Assembly (NCBI RefSeq): GCF_000368785.1
Contig: NZ_KB849683.1
Coordinates: 8,023-70,350 of the forward strand
Source: Acinetobacter towneri DSM 14962 = CIP 107472
GTDB lineage: Bacteria; Pseudomonadota; Gammaproteobacteria; Pseudomonadales; Moraxellaceae
Direction of reading: 5' to 3'
DNA length: 62,328 bases
Shown one piece after another: positions 1 to 11,851 of the stretch. The notes beneath the pieces were generated by a model. The model was not told the DNA's origin. It searched no databases and saw only the letters and a list, made by a program, of their open reading frames with translations. Made by a program: the position numbers and the translations under genes. The stretch's first letter is position 1, and each line of letters begins with the position of its first letter.

Positions 1-282
1 TTTATTACTGACACGCCATTTTAGTTTTGCTTTTTTGAACTGCTTGCGTCTTGTGACCAATTCTTCTGTCACTGCCTGAATAGTTTGACTGTGCAAGTTG
101 CATTCTTTCGATGTGCCTTTCGTGTATTTTGCAAGGTCGTATGCTGAAAAGAATTGTTGTTTACGTTGTAGATACTTAAAACACAAATCATTGACATAAT
201 TCCAGACAAAATTTACTTCGGATGCTAACTGATTTAGCACCTTGCAATGTTTGTCTTTTATGCGTAATTTGAGTGTCTTCAT
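1..282 (-). CDS. tnpB: IS200/IS605-type TnpB (OrfB), N-terminal part, cut by window edge
   Basis: Reading leftward from an ATG at 282 gives 94 uninterrupted codons that run off the window. The start MKTLKLRIKDKH, followed by a VWNYVND segment and a basic stretch (RRKQFKKAK), is the typical N-terminal pattern of OrfB/TnpB proteins of the IS200/IS605 family. TnpB is an RNA-guided nuclease related to Cas12 and is dispensable for transposition itself. The RuvC-like catalytic residues and the zinc ribbon would lie beyond position 1, so activity cannot be judged. No tnpA is visible on this side. The family call is fairly safe from the N-terminus; whether the gene is intact is unknown. Confidence 0.8.
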   Translation of the reverse strand, partial: MKTLKLRIKDKHCKVLNQLASEVNFVWNYVNDLCFKYLQRKQQFFSAYDLAKYTKGTSKECNLHSQTIQAVTEELVTRRKQFKKAKLKWRVSNK

Positions 283-415
283 CCAATTATTTTAACAGTA
301 TTTTTCTTAATAGTGACTATAGTACAAGTATTTAAAACGACATTTCGTGTCGTTCATATGGTTTACTCCAGTCGCTTATATCCTCGTGCTGAACCACGAG
401 GTTTTACGCTCCAGT
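283..415 (-). mobile_element. Probable left end of the tnpB element with subterminal hairpin
   Basis: This is non-coding sequence upstream of tnpB. It holds a perfect 7-bp stem (382-388 with 395-401, cctcgtg/cacgagg) around a 6-nt loop. IS200/IS605 elements carry imperfect subterminal hairpins rather than terminal inverted repeats, so this is plausibly the recognition hairpin of the element's left end. The exact boundary cannot be fixed without an empty-site comparison. Confidence 0.5.
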
Positions 416-419
416 GGAT

Positions 420-453
420 AAAAAAAAGCTCAACCATATAGGGATGGTTGAGC
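420..453 (-). terminator. Intrinsic terminator, minus strand
   Basis: A perfect 10-bp inverted repeat (428-437 with 444-453, gctcaaccat/atggttgagc) with a 6-nt loop is followed, on the minus strand, by eight T (420-427). It would end a transcript coming from the right. It lies immediately beside the presumed IS end, so it may shield the element from read-through or belong to the pre-insertion locus. Confidence 0.6.
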
Positions 454-707
454 ATAAAAAGGATGTGTATAAAAGCACATCCAGAGGGTTTGAAAATCTT
501 GCTGCAAATGATATTTCACTGATTATTGAATACAGTGGATCATTTTCAGTACGTGAATTATGGAGTAATTTAGTCGACTATACAAATAGATTTTTCCTAT
601 TAATCCAAGACAAATATTCAATGAAAGATTCATCTTTTTTTCTTAACAATTTAAATTATCTTACTATTTTTACAATTATTTTAGAAAAATTAAAAAAACT
701 GTCATAA
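444..707 (+). CDS. Hypothetical AT-rich ORF beside the IS end, doubtful
   Basis: This is an open frame of 87 codons from ATG 444; a GTG at 414 would extend it but falls inside the presumed IS end and the terminator hairpin. The product is low-complexity, rich in Leu, Phe, Ile and Asn, and has no motif I recognise. There is no convincing ribosome binding site. It could be the 3' remnant of a gene disrupted by the insertion, or a chance ORF in AT-rich DNA. No function can be assigned. Confidence 0.25.
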   Translation: MVEHKKDVYKSTSRGFENLAANDISLIIEYSGSFSVRELWSNLVDYTNRFFLLIQDKYSMKDSSFFLNNLNYLTIFTIILEKLKKLS

Positions 708-791
708 TTCATAACACTCAATACTGTATAAATTTTGAATAAAAGGCATTTTAAATACACCTTTATGTGATCAAAAAAACACCAATTAAAC

Positions 792-1700
792 TCAAATTTT
801 TGCTTGAATGTGTACGCGTGCTTTCATTTGTGCCAACACAATACCCGTTAAAATAATCAATCCACCGATACTGTGATAACTCCCCCACACTTCTGCCAAC
901 CAAAAATATGCAATGATAGCCGTGAAAACAGGCATCAAATTCATAAAAATACTGGTGCGATTTGGCCCTAAATATTGAACGGCCAACATCCATACCAAAG
1001 GTGCAATAATTGAAGGAAATATACCTGCATACAGCACACTTAAACCATTTTGGCTATTTAAATGATCCAAGCCGAACCACAAAATAAATGGCAGATGGTA
1101 AAGTAAGGCGAATATAATTTGCACATAAAGACTCAGCATGAGCGGCAATTTTAAATTCCATTTCTTTAAAAACACCCCATAAAAGGCGTAAAAAAATACC
1201 GCCAAAACCATGAGCATATCGCCCGCATGTCCTGTCAGCTGACTGAGTTGACGCAAATCTCCTTGTGCAATCACATACAACAAACCCGAAAATGAAATAA
1301 TGCAGCCCAAAACCGCAAATCGTGTCGGAATGTCTTTTAAGATCAGCAATGAAACCAAAACCGTAAACATGGGAATAAACGCATTAATAATGCCCATATT
1401 GGTTGCAGTGGTGTAATTGGCTGCGGTATAGCTTAGACCTTGATACAGCACCAAACCAAAAGCACTAAGCACTGCCAACTGTTTCAAATGTGGACGAATC
1501 AACTCACGCTGCTGCCAAACTTTGGGCAATATCCACGGGGTTAAAATCAGAAAAGCAATCAACCAGCGATAAAAACTGATACTGACGGGTGAAATATACT
1601 CCGCCACATACCTCGTTACTGCAATATTTAAAGACCAAATCAATACCGCAATCAATGGCAATAAAATTGCCCAAAATACGCCTTTATCTGACCGTATCAT
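792..1700 (-). CDS. EamA/DMT-family transporter (10 TM)
   Basis: The 302-residue protein has about ten hydrophobic segments arranged as two five-helix EamA repeats, the layout of drug/metabolite transporters such as RhaT and YedA. The first repeat has the family-like SFYRWLIAFLILTPW segment after helix 1, and the second repeat ends with VGSYHSIGG-like and ILTGIVLAQ segments. These inner-membrane proteins usually export metabolites or amino acids, and the substrate cannot be read from sequence. The gene is monocistronic, facing the unrelated peroxidase gene at 1986. Confidence 0.85.
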   Translation of the reverse strand: MIRSDKGVFWAILLPLIAVLIWSLNIAVTRYVAEYISPVSISFYRWLIAFLILTPWILPKVWQQRELIRPHLKQLAVLSAFGLVLYQGLSYTAANYTTATNMGIINAFIPMFTVLVSLLILKDIPTRFAVLGCIISFSGLLYVIAQGDLRQLSQLTGHAGDMLMVLAVFFYAFYGVFLKKWNLKLPLMLSLYVQIIFALLYHLPFILWFGLDHLNSQNGLSVLYAGIFPSIIAPLVWMLAVQYLGPNRTSIFMNLMPVFTAIIAYFWLAEVWGSYHSIGGLIILTGIVLAQMKARVHIQAKI

Positions 1701-1985
1701 GTATTCATCATCCTTGTTGTACCAAACAGCATACCTACTGTGAAACCCTTTTCTATAACTGACTTGTGATGCAAAGTGCTAAAAACCCAGTGTCTATTTA
1801 TGGCACTTTTCGCTCGATTTATCCATCAATAAAATAAAATGCAGATACGAATTACATTTTTCTGCGCAATATCACGGCTATGCGGGATTCCATCAGTGTC
1901 GTAAATTTCTTTGCTATAAAACTTGCTGTACCCAAAAATTACAGTTACAACAGTAGCGGTAAAATACAGATTCTAGGAAGCAACT

Positions 1986-2531
1986 ATGCGCACTTCAGTT
2001 TATGACATTGCAGTAAAAACCAATCAGGGTACGGAAACCACATTAAATCAATATGCAGGAAAAGTGTTGTTGATCGTGAACGTGGCATCAAAATGTGGCT
2101 TAACCCCGCAATACGAAGGCTTACAGCAACTCTACGCAGCAAAACAGGCACAAGGCTTAGAAATTTTAGCCTTTCCATCGAATGATTTCTTGGCACAAGA
2201 ACCGGGCAGCGATACAGAAATTCAGGAATTTTGCTCACTGAATTATCAGGTGAGTTTTCCATTGTTTGCTAAAATTCCAGTCGTGGGTGCAGAAAAACAT
2301 CCTCTCTACACGGCTTTAACGCAAGCAATTCCTGAACGTATTGGTGAAGGCCCATGGTGGAAAGATTTGGTTGATTACGGCTTAACCCCAAATGAACCAC
2401 CTGAAGTATTGTGGAACTTTGAAAAGTTTTTGGTGAATAAACAAGGTGAAGTGGTGGCGCGTTTTGCCCCAGATTTAACCGCAGATGACCCGCGCATTGT
2501 AGAAGCGATTGAGGCTGAATTGGCTAAATAA
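1986..2531 (+). CDS. Glutathione peroxidase family protein (BtuE-like)
   Basis: The 181-residue thiol peroxidase reduces hydrogen peroxide and organic peroxides, with thioredoxin or glutathione as likely donor. It has the family signature VNVASKCGLTPQYEGL with peroxidatic Cys37, and Gln71 (in the QEPG motif), Trp143 and Asn144 (WNFEKFLV) complete the catalytic tetrad. The usual FPCNQF motif reads FPSNDF, so that Cys is Ser65. Cys83, in the position of a Cys in E. coli BtuE, could act as resolving Cys. There is no signal peptide, so it should be cytoplasmic. The ATG at 1986 follows an AGGAAG-type ribosome site. Confidence 0.93.
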   Translation: MRTSVYDIAVKTNQGTETTLNQYAGKVLLIVNVASKCGLTPQYEGLQQLYAAKQAQGLEILAFPSNDFLAQEPGSDTEIQEFCSLNYQVSFPLFAKIPVVGAEKHPLYTALTQAIPERIGEGPWWKDLVDYGLTPNEPPEVLWNFEKFLVNKQGEVVARFAPDLTADDPRIVEAIEAELAK

Positions 2532-2831
2532 TTTTTTATTCAGCAAGTTAAAGAGTTCTTTCATAAATTCTCTTTAAATCAATAATTCAGCTCCCTCATC
2601 CTCTTGCGGAATATATTCCTCATCCTGAGCCATATATGGCGCAAGAGAAGGGACTATCAATATCAATTCGACGCATTACTTATGATCATTTTTCTTTTAT
2701 GAAAGATGTCTAATACATAGGAGTTTCTTTAAAACTCCTATTTTTTTTGATTTAGACAAAAAAATTAAGATTTGTTATTGCTTTGCAACAATCTGTTTTT
2801 TATTCATATTTTCGTTTTATATTCATTCTCA
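2532..2831. other. Intergenic region with decayed inverted repeat
   Basis: There is no gene here. At about 2590-2657 an imperfect inverted repeat pairs cctcttgcg with cgcaagagaaggg, separated by about 40 nt; it looks like a degraded palindromic repeat. A strong intrinsic terminator (2717-2748) follows. Confidence 0.4.
2717..2748 (+). terminator. Intrinsic terminator
   Basis: Stem ataggagtt/aactcctat followed by a run of eight T on the plus strand. It lies about 190 nt after the peroxidase stop and before the lipoprotein gene. Confidence 0.7.
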
Positions 2832-3446
2832 ATGAGTACCAAAAATCACATGAATATGAAAAATGTATCTTCGAAGACACTACTTCCGTTTGCACTATTG
2901 AGTTCTGCCTTGCTACTCAGCGCCTGTGATCAAATGAACACGCCGCAAACGCAAACAACTAATCAAGATGATTCCAGCGCATCATCCAACAGCAATACAA
3001 ACCCAACCAACGCTCCATTAAGCAGTGGCAATATGTTCTATATTGTGCGCGATGTGGCTGATCTACAGCTCAAAGCAGGTCAATATGTCGAACAACTGAA
3101 TCAAACCAAGTCTGAATTGCAAACCGCTGTAGATTCGCAAGATCCACAACAATTACAAATTGCAGCGACTCAATTACAACAGCAGTTACAAGGCTTCAAT
3201 CAAACACTAAGCAGCCTAGACTTAAAAACACAGGAAATTGATACCATCCGTCAAAACTTATTGGCTGCCAATCAGCAAGTTTTGGCTTCACCATTTTTAA
3301 ATGGACAAGTCGATTTAAGCAAAGTGGACTTTAAGAAACTGAAACAGCAAATGGGGAGTATTCAAGCTGAAATGCTAAAACTGGCGGGGATGATTTTACA
3401 AGGTGAGTCAAATCAGCCTACTGAAACTACCAATACAGCATCTTAA
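2832..3446 (+). CDS. Putative lipoprotein of unknown function
   Basis: The product begins with a lipoprotein signal peptide: a short basic start, a hydrophobic stretch (LLPFALLSSALLL) and the lipobox LLSAC, giving a lipidated Cys. After that come a Gln/Asn/Ser/Thr-rich linker and a helical C-terminal half with heptad-like Gln/Leu spacing, which may form a coiled coil. ATGs at 2832, 2850 and 2856 are all in frame; none has a good ribosome site, so the start is uncertain. It should be anchored in the membrane facing the periplasm. I do not recognise a family. Confidence 0.75.
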   Translation: MSTKNHMNMKNVSSKTLLPFALLSSALLLSACDQMNTPQTQTTNQDDSSASSNSNTNPTNAPLSSGNMFYIVRDVADLQLKAGQYVEQLNQTKSELQTAVDSQDPQQLQIAATQLQQQLQGFNQTLSSLDLKTQEIDTIRQNLLAANQQVLASPFLNGQVDLSKVDFKKLKQQMGSIQAEMLKLAGMILQGESNQPTETTNTAS

Positions 3447-3477
3447 GCAAAGATAAGGCTTCAATTCCAAACAGCAT

Positions 3478-3508
3478 AAAAAAAGCCACTCTTTCGAATG
3501 GCTTTTTT
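3478..3508 (-). terminator. Bidirectional terminator at the end of the atp operon
   Basis: The stem aaaaaagcca/tggctttttt has A and T tracts on both sides, so it can serve both the lipoprotein gene (plus) and atpC (minus). Confidence 0.75.
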
Positions 3509-3525
3509 CAATCTTAAACCGACAA

Positions 3526-3945
3526 TTAAAGTGCGCGGTTTTTGATTTTGCGGATGGTTTCCAACTGTGCAGCAGTTTCTGCCAAAGCAGCCAAAGCAGC
3601 AGCAGAGTCCAAATCGCTCTTTTGATTTGCCAACAATTGTTCAGCGTGTTTACGCGCTTCAATAATTGCCGCTTCATCTAAGTTTTCTGCACGAACTGCA
3701 GTATCTGCAAGAATCGTAACAACATGCGGTTGAACTTCTAGAACGCCACCAGATACATAGATTAATTCTTCTGTACCATTTTCCAGCAGAACGCGGATTG
3801 CACCCGGCTGAAGCAAAGTTACCAGTGGTGCGTGACCCGGCATAATACCGAGTTCACCGCCAGCACCTTTTGCAATTAGCATAGTCACAGTGCCCGAGTA
3901 CAAAGACTCTTTTACACTTACAACATCACATTGCATAGTCGCCAT
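3526..3945 (-). CDS. atpC: ATP synthase F1 subunit epsilon
   Basis: The 139-residue subunit has an N-terminal beta-sandwich (MATMQCDVVSVKESLYSG, then the GELGIMPGHAPLVT signature) and a C-terminal helical hairpin rich in Ala and Glu. It binds the gamma shaft and can inhibit ATP hydrolysis through its C-terminal helices. It is the last gene of the operon, 27 nt after atpD and just before a terminator. Length and order match proteobacterial operons. Confidence 0.98.
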   Translation of the reverse strand: MATMQCDVVSVKESLYSGTVTMLIAKGAGGELGIMPGHAPLVTLLQPGAIRVLLENGTEELIYVSGGVLEVQPHVVTILADTAVRAENLDEAAIIEARKHAEQLLANQKSDLDSAAALAALAETAAQLETIRKIKNRAL

Positions 3946-3972
3946 GAGAATCTCCTAAATTAGAGCTGCTAA

Positions 3973-5382
<1,410 letters not shown>

Positions 5383-5396
5383 TCAAACTAATAATG

Positions 5397-6266
5397 TTAA
5401 ACGGCAGCGGCACCACCAACGATTTCAGAAATTTCCTGAGTAATCGCGGCTTGACGCAGCTTGTTATAAATAAGTTGTAGGCTCTTGATCAGTTCACCTG
5501 CGTTATCTGTTGCAGCTTTCATTGCAACCATACGCGCAGACTGTTCACATGCGATGTTTTCAATCACACCTTGATAAACCATAGACTCGATGTAACGAAC
5601 CAATAAACCATTTAACAGCTCTTCAGCTTCTGGTTCATAGATATAATCCCAACCGTATTGACGGTTAAGAGTCTTGTTTTCTTCAGCAGATGCTAAAGGA
5701 ACAAGTTGTTCGATTTTCTGATCTTGAGTCATGGCATTGACAAAGCCGTTTGACACGAGGTAAATGCGATCTAACTCGCCTTTATCGTACGCATCTAACA
5801 TCACTTGCACAGAGCCAGATAACTGTTCAAGACTTGGCGCGTCACCTACGTTTGTAGTTGCACCAAGCACTTTACCGCCGTAGTTTTTAAAAAACGAAAC
5901 CGCTTTTTGACCAATTAAAGCAAACTGAACTTCAATTGACTGCTCTTGTTGTTGCTGTACATGCTTTACAACTTTCTTGAACAAGTTAATGTTCAAGCCA
6001 CCTGCCAAACCACGATCTGAAGACACGATGATATAACCAACGCGTTTTACAGGGCGTTCAATCATATAACGGTGTTTGTATTCAGGGTTCGCCTGTACCA
6101 AATGAGCAATTACACGGTGCATATTTTCGGCATACGGACGGCCTTGAGCCATGCGCTCTTGCGCACGACGCATCTTAGAAGCAGCAACCATTTGCATCGC
6201 GCGAGTAATCTTTTGCGTGCTCTTGATACTAGCAACTTTGGCGCGAATTTCTTTTAAATTTGCCAT
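5397..6266 (-). CDS. atpG: ATP synthase F1 subunit gamma
   Basis: The 289-residue rotor shaft subunit. The N-terminal helix ([36 protein letters not shown] pattern, residues 1-36) and the C-terminal helix (AMKAATDNA, then [19 protein letters not shown]) form the coiled coil that turns inside the alpha3beta3 barrel. It sits between atpA and atpD as in other proteobacteria. Confidence 0.99.
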   Translation of the reverse strand: MANLKEIRAKVASIKSTQKITRAMQMVAASKMRRAQERMAQGRPYAENMHRVIAHLVQANPEYKHRYMIERPVKRVGYIIVSSDRGLAGGLNINLFKKVVKHVQQQQEQSIEVQFALIGQKAVSFFKNYGGKVLGATTNVGDAPSLEQLSGSVQVMLDAYDKGELDRIYLVSNGFVNAMTQDQKIEQLVPLASAEENKTLNRQYGWDYIYEPEAEELLNGLLVRYIESMVYQGVIENIACEQSARMVAMKAATDNAGELIKSLQLIYNKLRQAAITQEISEIVGGAAAV

Positions 6267-6349
6267 ACGCTTAACCTAGTATTCGAAAGCCCTTTCAGGC
6301 TTCCGAAGGTTGATTCCGTGAACCAAACCTCTAACTAGCCAATGCTAAA

Positions 6350-7894
6350 TTAGTAAGTTTGAGTCGCTTTAAAGCTTTCAATACCTGCTTTGATTGCAGC
6401 TTCGATGTCTTTGTTGAAATCACCAGTTTCATCGATTTGTTGCATTAACGCAGCATGTTCTGAACGGAAGTAAGAAATTAACGCAGCATCAAAGTCTACG
6501 ATTTTCTTCACTTCTACGTCAGCCATGTAGCCTTCGTTAGATGCATAAACTGAAACAGCTTGGTCAGCAATTGAGTATGGCGCATATTGTTTCTGCTTCA
6601 TTAACTCAGTTACACGTTGACCATGTTCAAGTTGCTTACGAGTTGCTTCGTCAAGGTCAGAAGCGAACTGAGCAAACGCTGCCAATTCACGGTATTGCGC
6701 CAAAGCGGTACGGATACCACCAGACAATTTTTTGATGATCTTAGTTTGAGCAGAACCACCAACACGCGATACAGAAATACCCGCGTTCACAGCAGGACGA
6801 ATACCCGCGTTGAATAATGATGTTTCTAAGAAGATCTGACCATCTGTAATCGAAATTACGTTGGTTGGTACGAATGCAGATACGTCACCTGCTTGAGTTT
6901 CAATAATCGGCAATGCAGTTAAAGAACCAGTTTGACCTTTAACTTCGCCGTTAGTGAATTTCTCAACGTAGTCAGCAGATACACGAGAAGCACGCTCAAG
7001 TAGACGCGAGTGTAGATAGAACACGTCACCTGGATACGCTTCACGACCTGGTGGACGACGTAAAAGCAATGAAATTTGACGATACGCAACAGCTTGCTTA
7101 GACAAGTCATCATAAATGATTAACGCGTCTTCACCACGGTCACGGTAGTATTCACCCATTGTACAACCAGAGTACGGAGCTAAATACAGCATTGCTGCTG
7201 GATCAGATGCACCTGCTGCGACAACAGTGGTATACGCCATAGCGCCAGTTTCTTCTAGCTTACGTACTACGTTTGCGATAGTCGATTGTTTTTGACCAAT
7301 TGCTACGTATACACACTTAATGCCAGAGTTTTTCTGAGCGATGATCGCATCGATCGCCATTGCTGTTTTACCAGTTTGACGGTCACCAATGATCAACTCA
7401 CGTTGACCACGGCCTACAGGGATCATGGTATCAACTGATTTATAACCAGTTTGAACAGGTTGATCCACTGATTGACGCCAAATTACGCCTGGTGCTACTT
7501 TTTCTACGGCATCAGTTAATTTTGCATCAATAGGGCCTTTACCATCAATTGGGTTACCCAAAGCATCTACCACACGGCCTAAAAGTTCTGGACCAACCGG
7601 AACTTCTAATACACGACCTGTGCAACGTGCTTTTTGACCTTCTTGAAGGCTTAAGTAGTTACCTAAAACAACGACGCCCACTGAATCCTGTTCTAGGTTC
7701 AGTGCCATACCAAATAAGCCGCCGTCGAATTCGATCATTTCACCGTACATTGCATCAGCAAGGCCGTGAATGCGCACAATACCGTCGGATACCATAACAA
7801 TGGTACCTTCGTTTTTAGCGGTCGCGCTGGTGTCCAGATCGCCGATACGCTGTTTAATGAGCGCACTGATCTCGGATGGATTCAGTTGTTGCAT
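6350..7894 (-). CDS. atpA: ATP synthase F1 subunit alpha
   Basis: The 514-residue non-catalytic nucleotide-binding subunit starts [10 protein letters not shown] at ATG 7894. The start was chosen because a GAGG ribosome site lies 9 nt upstream, whereas the upstream in-frame codon five residues earlier overlaps that site. The P-loop GDRQTGKTA is at about residues 169-177, and the alpha/beta signature around [17 protein letters not shown] is intact. It assembles with AtpD into the F1 head. Confidence 0.99.
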   Translation of the reverse strand: MQQLNPSEISALIKQRIGDLDTSATAKNEGTIVMVSDGIVRIHGLADAMYGEMIEFDGGLFGMALNLEQDSVGVVVLGNYLSLQEGQKARCTGRVLEVPVGPELLGRVVDALGNPIDGKGPIDAKLTDAVEKVAPGVIWRQSVDQPVQTGYKSVDTMIPVGRGQRELIIGDRQTGKTAMAIDAIIAQKNSGIKCVYVAIGQKQSTIANVVRKLEETGAMAYTTVVAAGASDPAAMLYLAPYSGCTMGEYYRDRGEDALIIYDDLSKQAVAYRQISLLLRRPPGREAYPGDVFYLHSRLLERASRVSADYVEKFTNGEVKGQTGSLTALPIIETQAGDVSAFVPTNVISITDGQIFLETSLFNAGIRPAVNAGISVSRVGGSAQTKIIKKLSGGIRTALAQYRELAAFAQFASDLDEATRKQLEHGQRVTELMKQKQYAPYSIADQAVSVYASNEGYMADVEVKKIVDFDAALISYFRSEHAALMQQIDETGDFNKDIEAAIKAGIESFKATQTY

Positions 7895-7934
7895 TGCGCT
7901 ATACCTCAATCTTTTATTAGTTCAGTCTTCGCAA

Positions 7935-8471
7935 TTAAGCTAAAAGACGTGTCCGCATTTTTTCAAGCTTGTTAAGCGCAGAATCATCTATCACTTGGTC
8001 GCCTGCACGAATAACCACACCCGCAATTAACGCTGGGTTCACTTCTACAGAAACATTTACTGCCGCAGCGAAACGTTTTTCTAACGCTTGAGCAAGAATT
8101 TGTTCTTGTACAGAAGTCAATGGGAATGCTGATTCAATCACAACATCCACAGTATTGTTATTCTGTGATTTGAGCTGTTCGTATTCTGCTTGAATTTCAG
8201 GAAGCAAAGCCAAACGGTTGTTTTCAGCAAGCAATGTCAAAAAGTTTGACACTGCTGCAGTTTGGTCTTCACCTAAAACTTTGGCAAAAATACTCACCTG
8301 CTCAGCAGGCGTAAGCTCAGGGCGATTTAAGTAAGCTGAAAATGCTTCGTCTTGCACCGCAGCACTGAGCAAGTTAAGTGCTGTTGACCAATTGTCAGTT
8401 GCACCTTGCTCAGAAGCGTAAGCAAATGCTGCTTTAGCGTATGGGCGTGCCAACGTCAAGAGTTCAGCCAT
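7935..8471 (-). CDS. atpH: ATP synthase F1 subunit delta
   Basis: The 178-residue stator subunit has an N-terminal helical bundle ([13 protein letters not shown] start) and a C-terminal segment with the family pattern [23 protein letters not shown]. It connects the top of the F1 head to the peripheral b stalk. It lies 14 nt after atpF and upstream of atpA, in standard operon order. Confidence 0.98.
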   Translation of the reverse strand: MAELLTLARPYAKAAFAYASEQGATDNWSTALNLLSAAVQDEAFSAYLNRPELTPAEQVSIFAKVLGEDQTAAVSNFLTLLAENNRLALLPEIQAEYEQLKSQNNNTVDVVIESAFPLTSVQEQILAQALEKRFAAAVNVSVEVNPALIAGVVIRAGDQVIDDSALNKLEKMRTRLLA

Positions 8472-8485
8472 AATCTGCCTCTCTC

Positions 8486-8956
8486 TTAAAGTTTAGCAGC
8501 CAGCTGAGTCAGCATGGCATTGTGAGCTTCTGCGTCAACTTGCTGGCTAAGAATTTTCTCTGCACCAGTTACTGCAAGCGCAGCTACTTGTTGACGTAAT
8601 TCTTCGCGAGCAGAATTGATTTCTGTATCAACAGCTTCTTTCGCTTGTTGACGAATACGCTCACCTTCAGCAGATGCTTGGGTACGCGCTTCTTCTACCA
8701 ATTGTGCTGCACGACGATTCGCTTGTTCGATCAATTGAGCCGCTTGTGCTTTAGCTGCATCTAATTCAGCTTTCACTTGAGCTTGCGCATCGGCAAGATC
8801 AGCTTTGGCTTTCTCAGCTGCATTTAAGCCGTCAGCAATACGACGCTGACGCTCACTAATCGCATTGATTAGTGGTGGCCATACAAACTTCATGCAGAAT
8901 GCGACGAAAATCGCAAATGCAATCGCTTGGCCAAACAATGTGAGGTTGATATTCAT
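8486..8956 (-). CDS. atpF: ATP synthase Fo subunit b
   Basis: The 156-residue peripheral stalk subunit has a single N-terminal membrane helix ([20 protein letters not shown], then FVWPPLI). After it comes a long, charged, Ala-rich helix of more than 100 residues that dimerises and reaches the delta subunit. Only one b gene is present, as in non-photosynthetic bacteria. Confidence 0.98.
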   Translation of the reverse strand: MNINLTLFGQAIAFAIFVAFCMKFVWPPLINAISERQRRIADGLNAAEKAKADLADAQAQVKAELDAAKAQAAQLIEQANRRAAQLVEEARTQASAEGERIRQQAKEAVDTEINSAREELRQQVAALAVTGAEKILSQQVDAEAHNAMLTQLAAKL

Positions 8957-8995
8957 TGCAAATTCCTCAAATAGTGAATTTCGGAATTAAGCTGA

Positions 8996-9250
<255 letters not shown>

Positions 9251-9326
9251 TCAGAGGTTAGGTTTTATACCAAATTAAGTTAAAAAATTGTGTGCCCAAC
9301 CGCCCGATGACAGTTAGGCCATACCA

Positions 9327-10205
<879 letters not shown>

Positions 10206-10305
10206 TCACACCTGGTCAATGTAAAAAAACTAATAGAACAAACGAACATCGCGTGCTGCTTGATATCTCGCCTATTCCTGAAAAACTTTTCAATTTTTGC
10301 TGCGT

Positions 10306-10704
10306 TTAGACTCGTTTTTGTAATCGTGACACCCAAAATGGCGCAACCCACGACATGCTTTGAACGAGCATAAAACCACAAAACAATGCCACCGGGGATA
10401 ACGGCTGTACATTGCTTAAAATTAAAATGAATCCTACGATCACGATTGCAAACTTACCGAGCATTCCTCTATACATGTTCGAAAGAACCTGTCTGGACGC
10501 TCGTGCACCTGCTGCTCGAAACGACTGCCATGAAAAATAACAACTTGCCAACCAACAAACACTAGCACCAAGTGCAGCGCTTAAGGCAGCCGTTGAGTCT
10601 TTCAAGACCCACGCTATCAGGGCTGAAACTGGAATCATGAATGCTTGTAAGAAGACCAAAGCTTTAGCTAATCGTCGGTCAATCAAGCGACTAGTTCGGC
10701 TCAT
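10306..10704 (-). CDS. atpI: AtpI-like protein, first gene of the ATP synthase operon
   Basis: The 132-residue integral membrane protein has four predicted helices, starting MSRTSRLIDRRLAKALVFLQ. It occupies the atpI position and has the hydropathy of that family, whose members assist c-ring assembly or Mg2+ handling. ATG 10704 was chosen over the GTG at 10716, which precedes a GAGTGG ribosome site. AtpI proteins vary greatly, so the call rests on position plus topology. Confidence 0.88.
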   Translation of the reverse strand: MSRTSRLIDRRLAKALVFLQAFMIPVSALIAWVLKDSTAALSAALGASVCWLASCYFSWQSFRAAGARASRQVLSNMYRGMLGKFAIVIVGFILILSNVQPLSPVALFCGFMLVQSMSWVAPFWVSRLQKRV

Positions 10705-10769
10705 TTTTTTATCCACTCACAGCATTAATGCTTGACAAGTTCAACTGATGATCGTTTTTTATCGCAGGC

Positions 10770-10798
10770 ATTATAGAGTTAGCCCCCTGAACATGCAA
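10770..10798 (-). promoter_or_regulatory. Sigma70 promoter of the atp operon
   Basis: On the minus strand TTGCAT (10798-10793) and TATAAT (10775-10770) are separated by exactly 17 nt. Transcription should begin near 10763, about 60 nt upstream of atpI. Confidence 0.8.
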
Positions 10799-10876
10799 TC
10801 GTTTCCCGACCTTAGTCGTGTTTTTTTGCATGTTTGTCTCGGAATTGTCATATTTCAAATTTGCTTAAAAAACGCA

Positions 10877-11716
10877 TCATTTTCGTGCATTTAATACACA
10901 AGCCTTGGTTTGCTTGGCTAATTGCTGCCACGCTTGCACAAAATCATCTGCGCCGCGCATGCTTTCATCGACCTTTTGAAACACAATTGGATTCAATTTC
11001 ATATACTGATTTTTACTGGCATGACCTTCTGCAAGCAGGCACATTTTTGGATTTGGGCGGTGATCGTTCAAATATTTAATTTGTGCGACTGTTGGCGCAA
11101 TATGCGGATCGTTGGTCATCGACCCTGAAAATTCTAAATTTAAGGGACGTTCTAAGTATTGATAGGCATCGTGATAGGCCCAATATGGCTGTGCTGCAGT
11201 TTGAGTCTGAAATTGACTTGCACTTTTGAATAAACTCTGTGCGAAGGCACGTGCGTTGTTCCAGTATCCATCGCGATGTTCAGGCATTTGCTGAGAACGT
11301 AACGCGGCAATAAAGAAGCCGATACGCACCGCATTGTTTGGGTCTAGCCAGACATGGCTGTCTACTGTATTTTTTAATGCTGCACCACGTTCTGAACGCT
11401 GCGGCAAAGTTTTCATAATGCCCGTATCTAATAAAGCAATCGCTTTAGGATTTTGATGTAATACACGTTCTAGCGGTGCTTCATGCGCCTTACCTAGCCA
11501 AATAATTAAACCCGCATCTTGGATGATTTTACGATGTGCAGGCGTGAGCGATACATCATGCCCTGTTTGATCTGCCAGTAATAAAGTGGGTGTTTCGATA
11601 TTTTGCGTGACTTTTTGGGCAATCAAATAGATAGGATGCGTAGACACCACCAAAGCCTGCGCCATGCTGACAGTACTGCATAACGCTAAGAAACAGAAAC
11701 TAAATAAACGAAACAT
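10877..11716 (-). CDS. znuA: Zinc ABC transporter, periplasmic substrate-binding protein
   Basis: The 279-residue protein has a cleavable signal peptide (MFRLFSFCFLALCSTVSMAQA). It belongs to the cluster A-I metal-binding family; the three expected zinc ligands are His53 (GHDVSLTP), His121 (DSHVWLDP) and His182 (YHDAY). The long His-rich loop found in many ZnuA proteins is absent here; the His-rich tract is in ZnuC instead. It delivers zinc to ZnuBC. It is divergent from zur, with a Zur palindrome between them. Confidence 0.93.
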   Translation of the reverse strand: MFRLFSFCFLALCSTVSMAQALVVSTHPIYLIAQKVTQNIETPTLLLADQTGHDVSLTPAHRKIIQDAGLIIWLGKAHEAPLERVLHQNPKAIALLDTGIMKTLPQRSERGAALKNTVDSHVWLDPNNAVRIGFFIAALRSQQMPEHRDGYWNNARAFAQSLFKSASQFQTQTAAQPYWAYHDAYQYLERPLNLEFSGSMTNDPHIAPTVAQIKYLNDHRPNPKMCLLAEGHASKNQYMKLNPIVFQKVDESMRGADDFVQAWQQLAKQTKACVLNARK

Positions 11717-11743
11717 TGCGGCATATCACGAAAAATCGATAAA

Positions 11744-11758
11744 TGTTATAATATAACA
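11744..11758. promoter_or_regulatory. Zur operator
   Basis: A perfect 15-bp palindrome, TGTTATA-A-TATAACA, sits in the 135-bp znuA/zur intergenic region with flanking AAA and TTT. It matches the core of the proteobacterial Zur box (GTTATAnTATAAC). One box between the divergent starts could repress both znuA and zur-znuCB when zinc is replete. Confidence 0.88.
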
Positions 11759-11851
11759 ATTTTATAAAAATACCTACGTATAATCGAAACTAATAACGCT
11801 TCATGCTAAGATTTACTGTCGTTTTTCTTTTAAAGTTCAACTGGGGTGGCT

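Noticed and set aside
2590..2660. Insertion remnant in the gpx-lipoprotein spacer
   Set aside because: Only one imperfect inverted repeat, no terminal repeats or coding remains; kept only as a note in the intergenic entry.
3408..3677. 89-codon minus-strand frame across the atp terminator
   Set aside because: Frame shadow of atpC running through a terminator hairpin.
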